From: Geosiphon pyriformis
Taxonomy: Eukaryota > Glomeromycota > Glomeromycetes > Archaeosporales > Geosiphonaceae
Assembly: GCA_016748015.1 (NCBI GenBank)
Contig: JAAOMT010000436.1
Location: forward strand, 1,064,033 to 1,128,032
Direction of reading: 5' to 3'
Length of the DNA stretch: 64,000 nucleotides
The position numbers and the translations under genes are program-made. The number at the start of each line of letters is the position of its first letter. Positions within the stretch are counted from its first letter, which is position 1. The notes under the pieces are model-generated. The model searched no databases, was not told the DNA's origin, and saw only the letters and a list, made by a program, of their open reading frames with translations. Positions 58,221 to 64,000 of the stretch are shown piece by piece.

Positions 58221-61200
58221 TAGTATGCTAATTTTATTATTGGTCATTGGCTAATTCAAATTTATACCAAAATATATGTACATACTTTGATATAATTCTA
58301 TAATTTTTAAATATTTTAAAAAATCTATTTACAATGTTTATTCTATTATGTTATCTACTCATTAATCAAAAATCAATTATTGTTTATTAAAGATCTTAAT
58401 TATTATTAATATAATAAGCAGTAATGAAAACAAAAATATTATTATTAGGAGATATTCAGAGATCTGATATAAAAAAAACTTTGGACTTGATAATACCTAA
58501 GTATGAATAAAAAAAAAGAAATATTTTATAATAAAAATAGTGCTTATTCTTAATTTTTGTCTACCCAAGATATAAAGTTTTATGATTTTATTCTTAATTG
58601 TATTAGCACAAACAGGTTGAGAAATTGTTTTTAAATATTAGAATATTTTGATTAATTTAAAATTTTCTACTATAAAAAGTGATTGCTGGCAGTTGATAAG
58701 CCAAATAGTAATCATATCACAAAGTTTTTTATTATCAATATTAATAGTAATTATTACAAAAAACTAGAACAGTTTTCTAGTTAGATTAACCAAAAATCAT
58801 TAAAAAAATAACAATCTCATATGTTAAAACATTTTTTTAATTAACTTGTAATTTTTTTAAATATTTTGTCTTTTTTTATAATATTTTTCTATTGTAATAT
58901 ATATTGTCTGATAGAAAGTCTTTAAATAGTGCCATAAAAGTTTAATAGTGCCTATAATTCTACAAAAAAATAGTTTATATACACATTTTAAGACCATATA
59001 TTTGGCTGTTTTTTTTTCTTTTGTCCACTTAAACTTATAAAAATAGTCTTATATTTACTTTAAAAACTATGTTTACCAAATATATTAATATTTGGATTAT
59101 TTGGGTTATTAAATTCTATTATTTCGAATTTTAAATCTTTAATAACATTAAATAATGCCAATAATAAATTAATTTTGGTAAGTTGAAAAGTAGAATTATT
59201 ATACATATATAATTTTATATATCTTTTTAACTAATTATAATAATTAAAAAAAAAATAATTAATAAATAAGTAGTACAAGTTATATTTTTTTTAATTCTAT
59301 TAAACTTAAACAAATTTGTAAACTTTGAATCAAACTTGAACTAAACTCAAACTTATTAAAAAAGTTTAATGCTAAACTCAAATCAAATCTACTTTAAAAA
59401 ATTAGTTTAGTTCAAGTTTAGTTTATAATTCAAACCAAACTTAAACAACACCTAAAGTTTAGTTTGGTTTGGTTTAATCAAAACCCTATATTTTATATAT
59501 TTGTTTTAATTTGATATTTTTTTAATTATTAATAAAATTATTTGAATTCTAACTTTCTTAATAAATTTAAAAATACTATATATTATTTAATTTTTAAAAT
59601 AGTATTTGAATTTTTATTAATGATAAAAATAATGTTTAATTAAAATTGTTCTTTAATTTTAATTTTAATTTTAGTTTATTAATAAAATATTTTTATATTA
59701 AAATAATATTATGATAAGATAATTTCTTTTATAATATAATAACAAAATAATATAATTAAAATTAATTGTTTATAATAAAATTATATATATATATATATAA
59801 TTTAAAACAATAAAAATAAATAAATTATTGTTTATTATAAAATTATAACAAAAAATTGGCTTAATATAAAATTAATACTTTTTTCAATTTATAAAAAAAC
59901 TGTATATATAGTTAAATTACATAAATTTTATATATTATATTGGTATTATTTAATTATTTATATATATTAAATTAATTAATTTAATTTAAACTTATTTTGT
60001 ATATTATTTTTCTAAAAATTAAATAATTAAATTTAAATATAATTAATATAATTAAAAACAAATTAATTAATTATATTTTTTATACTTATTTTTAAAATAT
60101 AATTGTAAATTTAAAATTTTTTATATTTAATTTAAGTTTTAATTATACTGTATTATAATTTTGTTATAAATAAATTAATTGTTGATTTTTTATTTTTTTG
60201 TTGTTAATTAATATTGTTAAATTAATTTTAATATTATAACTTTTTTTTATAGAATTTCAATTAAACTAAACTAAACCAAACTTTGGATATTGTTTAAGTT
60301 TGGTTCAAATTATAAATTGAACTTAAACCAAACTAATTTTTCAAAATAAGTTCAGTTTGAGTTTGGTATTAAACTTTTTTGACAAGTTTAAGTTTGGTTC
60401 AAAGTTTACAAATTTGTTTAAGTTTGATGAAATTAAAAGAAAATATAACTTGTACTATTTATTCATTAATTATTATTTTGTTTAATTACTATGATCAATT
60501 AAAAAGATATATAAAATTATGCATGTATAATAACTCTACTTTTTAACTTACTAAAATAAATTTATTGTTAGTATTATCCAATGTTACTAAAGATTTAAAA
60601 TTCAAAATAATAAAATTTGATAACTTAAATAGTCCAAATATTAATATATTTGGTAAACATAGTTTTTAAAGTAAATATAAAACTATTTTAATAAGTTTAA
60701 GTATATAAAAAAAAATAGTTAAATATATGATCTCAAAATATGTGTATAAATTATTTTTTTGTGTAATTATAGGTATTACTAAACTCTTATAACACTATTT
60801 AGAGACTTTTTATTAGACAATATATATTACAATAAAAAAATATTATAAAAAAAGACAAAATGTCTAAAAAGATTACAAGTTAATTAAAAAAATGTTTTAA
60901 CAAATAAGATTGCTATTTTTTTTTATGATTTTTGGCCAATCTAATTAGAAAACTGCTCTAGTTTTCTGTAATAACTACTATTAACATTAATAATAAAAAA
61001 CTTTGTAACATGATTACTATTTGGCTTATCAACTGCTAGCAATTATTTTTTATAGTAAAAAATTTTGAATTAATTGAAATATTCTAATATTTAAACACCA
61101 CTTTTCAACCTGTTTATGTTAATGCAATTAAGAATAAAGTCATAGAACTCTATGTTTTGAGTAAACAAAATTAAGAATAAGCACTACTTTTATTATAAAA

Positions 61201-61523
61201 TGTTTCTTTTTTTTACTTATACTTATAACATGATAGATATACTTAGATACTATTAAGTCCAAATTTTTTTTTACATCAGATCTCTAAATATTTTTCAATA
61301 ATAAAGTCTTTGTCTTTATTACTGTTTATTATATTAATGACAATTAAGATTTTTAACAAACAATAATTGATTTTGGATTAATGAATAAATGACATGATAA
61401 AATAAATATTGTAAATAGATTTTTTAAAATATTAAAAGATTATAAAATTACATTAAAAGTATGTACATATATTTTTGTATGAATTTGAATTAATTAATAA
61501 CCAATAATAAGATTGGCATACTA
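58221..61523. mobile_element. Long inverted-repeat element (foldback type)
   Basis: Arms at about 58,221-59,487 and 60,252-61,523 are reverse complements of each other over more than 1.2 kb, with a spacer of about 765 bp. Outer ends read TAGTATGC and GCATACTA, compatible with a TA target duplication. No transposase is recognisable in arms or spacer. Confidence 0.85.
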
Positions 61524-61682
61524 TTGTTATTTATAGAATATAGGAATTATATAATTAAAACTTCTTTCTCTTATTTATCCTAAATTTCCAGAAAGAGTCA
61601 AAAGTTTTTTTTTATCATTCAGTATGATAAAACCAAACCGTTTTTTGATTTTGAGGCCATTGTTGGCTCTAGTATTGCTGTT

Positions 61683-63472
61683 ATGAAGAAGATTGCTGAA
61701 AAGTCTGGTTTTGGTGGTGGTTTCAAACCTGTTTTGTCAAGAAAAAAGAGAAAAGGTGTTGCTTTGGAAGAAGGTGTTAATGGCAAAAGAGTTCCGACTA
61801 AGGAGTTTGGTGGTCATTCTTGGGGTTCTGAGACTAATGACACTACTGAGTCTAAGAGTATTGATATGGAAGAGGAGTGTTTAATAGAAGAAACTAGCTT
61901 TAACTATGGTGAAAGTGGCACTATCATTGATGGGAAGCATAATCAAATGCCTAAGAGGCCAAGCATTAAAACTAAGAAAACTTTGGGCAAGCTGTTAAAA
62001 AAGATAAGCTTCTCAAGTCTTGATATCAATGATGATATTCTCTTGGATGCCTCCTTAGAACTTTCCTTTTCCTTGAAAAATTTGGTTTCTGTTTCTGTTA
62101 GAAAGTCTTTTGCTCTGGATATCGGATTGGACAGAGTGGTTAAAAAATTCTCTTAAGAGAAGTTCATAATGGTTAGAAGGTTGTTTCAAAAGTCAATGGT
62201 TTTAGGGAGGTTTCTACCCCCTTAAAATTTTCTGGGATCATCCGTGCTTCCTTCATTTCTGAAGTTAGCTTGGCGCAGGCTATGGAAAAGGCAAGAGCAG
62301 CAGACATTTTGGTAAACACCAATCTCAAGAAATCTACTGGTTGTTTAGATCGGGCTGTAGTGATAAAGGAAATTCCAGTTGGAACATTGGCTGAGGCTGT
62401 GTGTGCTGCGCTATCTGAATTTGGAATAATTAAGTCGATCAAAATGCAATTAGTGGAGCTGTGGCAAAAAGCTATAGTAGAATTTGAGCAATTGGATCAG
62501 GCTGATTTAGTCACAGATAAGTAGTCTATTCTGATCAGAAAGAATGCCATATGTGTTGCTAGGGCTGATTTAGACAAAAAAATGTGGAATAAGAGAGATT
62601 ATCATAAGGCACTGCTCTATACTTTGCCAATGGGAACTAATGCTCATGATATTTGAGACTTTGTTCAATCTGTGGATGAGAAAACTTGTATCATCAATCA
62701 CCATCCAGTTACATATGCTCAGACCAGGTGTGCTGTTGTTTGCTTCAAATCTGCTGAGTTTTTGGATGTTGTTATGGGAACCACACTGGTGTTTAAGGGC
62801 ACTAATTTACGTTGGTCTAGTCTTGTTTCTGTCAGGTGTGCCAAGTGTGGGAAGTTAGATCATATGTCATTAAACTGTACTAAAAGTGGGAAGGTTTTTT
62901 CTAGTAGTTTATTTTATAAGGTGCTATTGGATGCAGATAAAAGCAGGCTGACTGCAATATATGCCAAACAATCTGCTCCAGTTGCTTGTCCCATTTCTTT
63001 TGGTGGTTTTTCTTGGGCAAAGGTTGTGAGTGGGTCTTCTTTTCTCCCTCTTTCTGGCCGAATTGTTTCAGTAAATGTTGGCTCCTCTTTGGAAATGAAG
63101 CCATCCCTACTAGTTGTGACAAAAATCAATGATAGGTTTGCCGCTCTTAAGTGCAGTCTCACCAGCCTTGCAGAGCATGTTGACATGCTGGCTAAGAAAT
63201 TGGAAACATCTAAGCCAATAGTTTCCCAGCTTAGTCTTGGATGTCAGCTGTTAGTGACCCTTTCATCACAGAATCAAAAAGTGGATACAGTAATGAGTGA
63301 GGGTTTGGGTGTGGCCACTGATGGTAAGACTGTTGCAAAGGCAGTGGTTTTCGATTCCTCTGTTATTGAAAAAATGGAAGACACTTTAAAAAATCTTGCA
63401 ATTACAGTTATGGGCCTTTTGGCCAAAATGGACAATGCCAGTTTGGTTTCTGCTGGTTTCTTCTCTCAATGA
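61683..63472 (+). pseudogene. LINE 2 ORF1, broken
   Basis: ATG at 61683; the open frame may extend upstream of it. TAA at 62154-62156, a frame change before 62,270, TAG at 62522 where LINE 1 has Trp, and TGA near 62,655. Later frame (62672-63472) has the knuckle CAKCGKLDHMSLNC and SFGGFSWAKVVSGSS, matching LINE 1. Ends TGA 63470-63472 overlapping the ORF2 ATG. Confidence 0.8.
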
Positions 63473-64000
63473 CAAATCTAATCTGGAAAGTTGCTATATG
63501 CAATATTAGAAGCATGAACAATCCTGTGAAGCAAGATGATATTGTGCATTGGCATAAGGACATGAACAATCTAATTTCAATTTTTACAGAAACTAAGCTA
63601 AAAGGGAGGATGCGTTCTTAGATTGTTAAAAGATATGAGAATGTCTGTGTGTTTACTTCTGGGTTGGACTTTGATTACTTGGGGTCAGGTGTTATAGTGG
63701 TCATAAATGCTTCTTTGGCTAGACATGTGTGTAAAATTTCTGAGGTACCTGGTTGGCTCATCTGTATCAGGCTGCTTTTTAAAAATAAGCTTTCTGTCTT
63801 GATTTTGGGGCTTTATGCTGGTGCATCTCCCATGATCTGTTTTTCTCAGGCTAATGAAATCAATTCACTTGTGGCTAGAGCTGTGAATAAATCTTCTTTT
63901 GTTATTTTTGGTGGTAATTTCAATGAAAATGGTTCTCATAGATGTGCCAGCTTTAAAAAATGTCTTGATCTAAGGTTAGTCAATTCTTTGGTTGGGAGTT
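63469..64000 (+). pseudogene. LINE 2 ORF2, endonuclease part
   Basis: Starts MTNLIWKVAICNIRSMNNP. It keeps the Glu of IFTETKLKG that LINE 1 has lost, has LGLYAGAS, but reads GGNFNEN where LINE 1 has GDDFNEN. A TAG near 63,619 replaces the Trp seen in LINE 1. Truncated by the window end. Confidence 0.8.

Larger units (their letters stand above)
61570..64000 (+). mobile_element. LINE 2, 5' part, runs off the window
   Basis: Same family as LINE 1 and same orientation. 5' end lies between the inverted repeat and the ORF1 start and cannot be fixed exactly. Confidence 0.85.

Noticed and set aside
1-64000. True RIP
   Set aside because: The G:C to A:T bias is clear by eye, but RIP is established in ascomycetes; methylation-linked deamination fits as well and I could not measure dinucleotide context.

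Overview
The window reads as nuclear DNA of an early-diverging fungus, most likely an arbuscular mycorrhizal fungus (Glomeromycotina). Single-copy housekeeping genes are dense with short (about 60-155 bp) GT-AG introns. They sit between very AT-rich stretches loaded with Ty3/Gypsy LTR elements and RNase H-bearing LINEs, and the LINE ORF1/ORF2 sequences look like the type common in Rhizophagus/Gigaspora. The kingdom-level call follows from the genes (Zap1-like factor, Las21/PIG-G, Dbp9); the sub-phylum call is recognition from memory and is tentative.

Gene block, 1-19.2 kb. In order: the 3' end of SMC2 (+), a 3.5 kb AT-rich desert, fibrillarin (-), SF3B5 (+, too small and too split to show as an ORF), the GPI ethanolamine-phosphate transferase PIG-G/Las21 (+, 13 exons), endonuclease III NTH1 (-), the DEAD-box ribosome-biogenesis helicase DBP9/DDX56 (+, 11 exons), and an eight-finger C2H2 factor resembling zinc-responsive Zap1 (-). 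Exon models were built by hand from reading frame, splice dinucleotides and family similarity. Fibrillarin/SF3B5 and NTH1/DBP9 are divergent pairs sharing short promoters.

Retroelement stack, 21.0-42.1 kb. A Ty3/Gypsy element (here 'C', sense on the minus strand, 4-bp target duplication ATAT) is split by a second, younger Gypsy element ('A', 23,073-32,465, duplication ACGC/ATGC). It also carries a divergent LTR in inverse orientation ('D') and a solo LTR ('E', duplication GTGG) inside its own right LTR. Both A and C encode gag with a CCHC knuckle, a DSG protease, a Cys-rich module, a dUTPase, RT-RNase H, integrase with a GPF motif, and a further unidentified ORF in the env position. Coding decay is dominated by G-to-A and C-to-T changes.

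Right part, 42.1-64 kb. A nearly full-length LINE (42,977-49,863) with dead endonuclease and RT residues is followed by about 11.7 kb of AT-rich DNA. That stretch holds an exact 57-bp x 12 minisatellite, a C-like LTR, a heavily AT-shifted relic of the A family, a hAT transposase relic and a 3.3 kb long inverted-repeat element. A second LINE of the same type starts near 61.6 kb and runs off the end. Both LINEs join ORF1 and ORF2 by an ATGA stop/start overlap.
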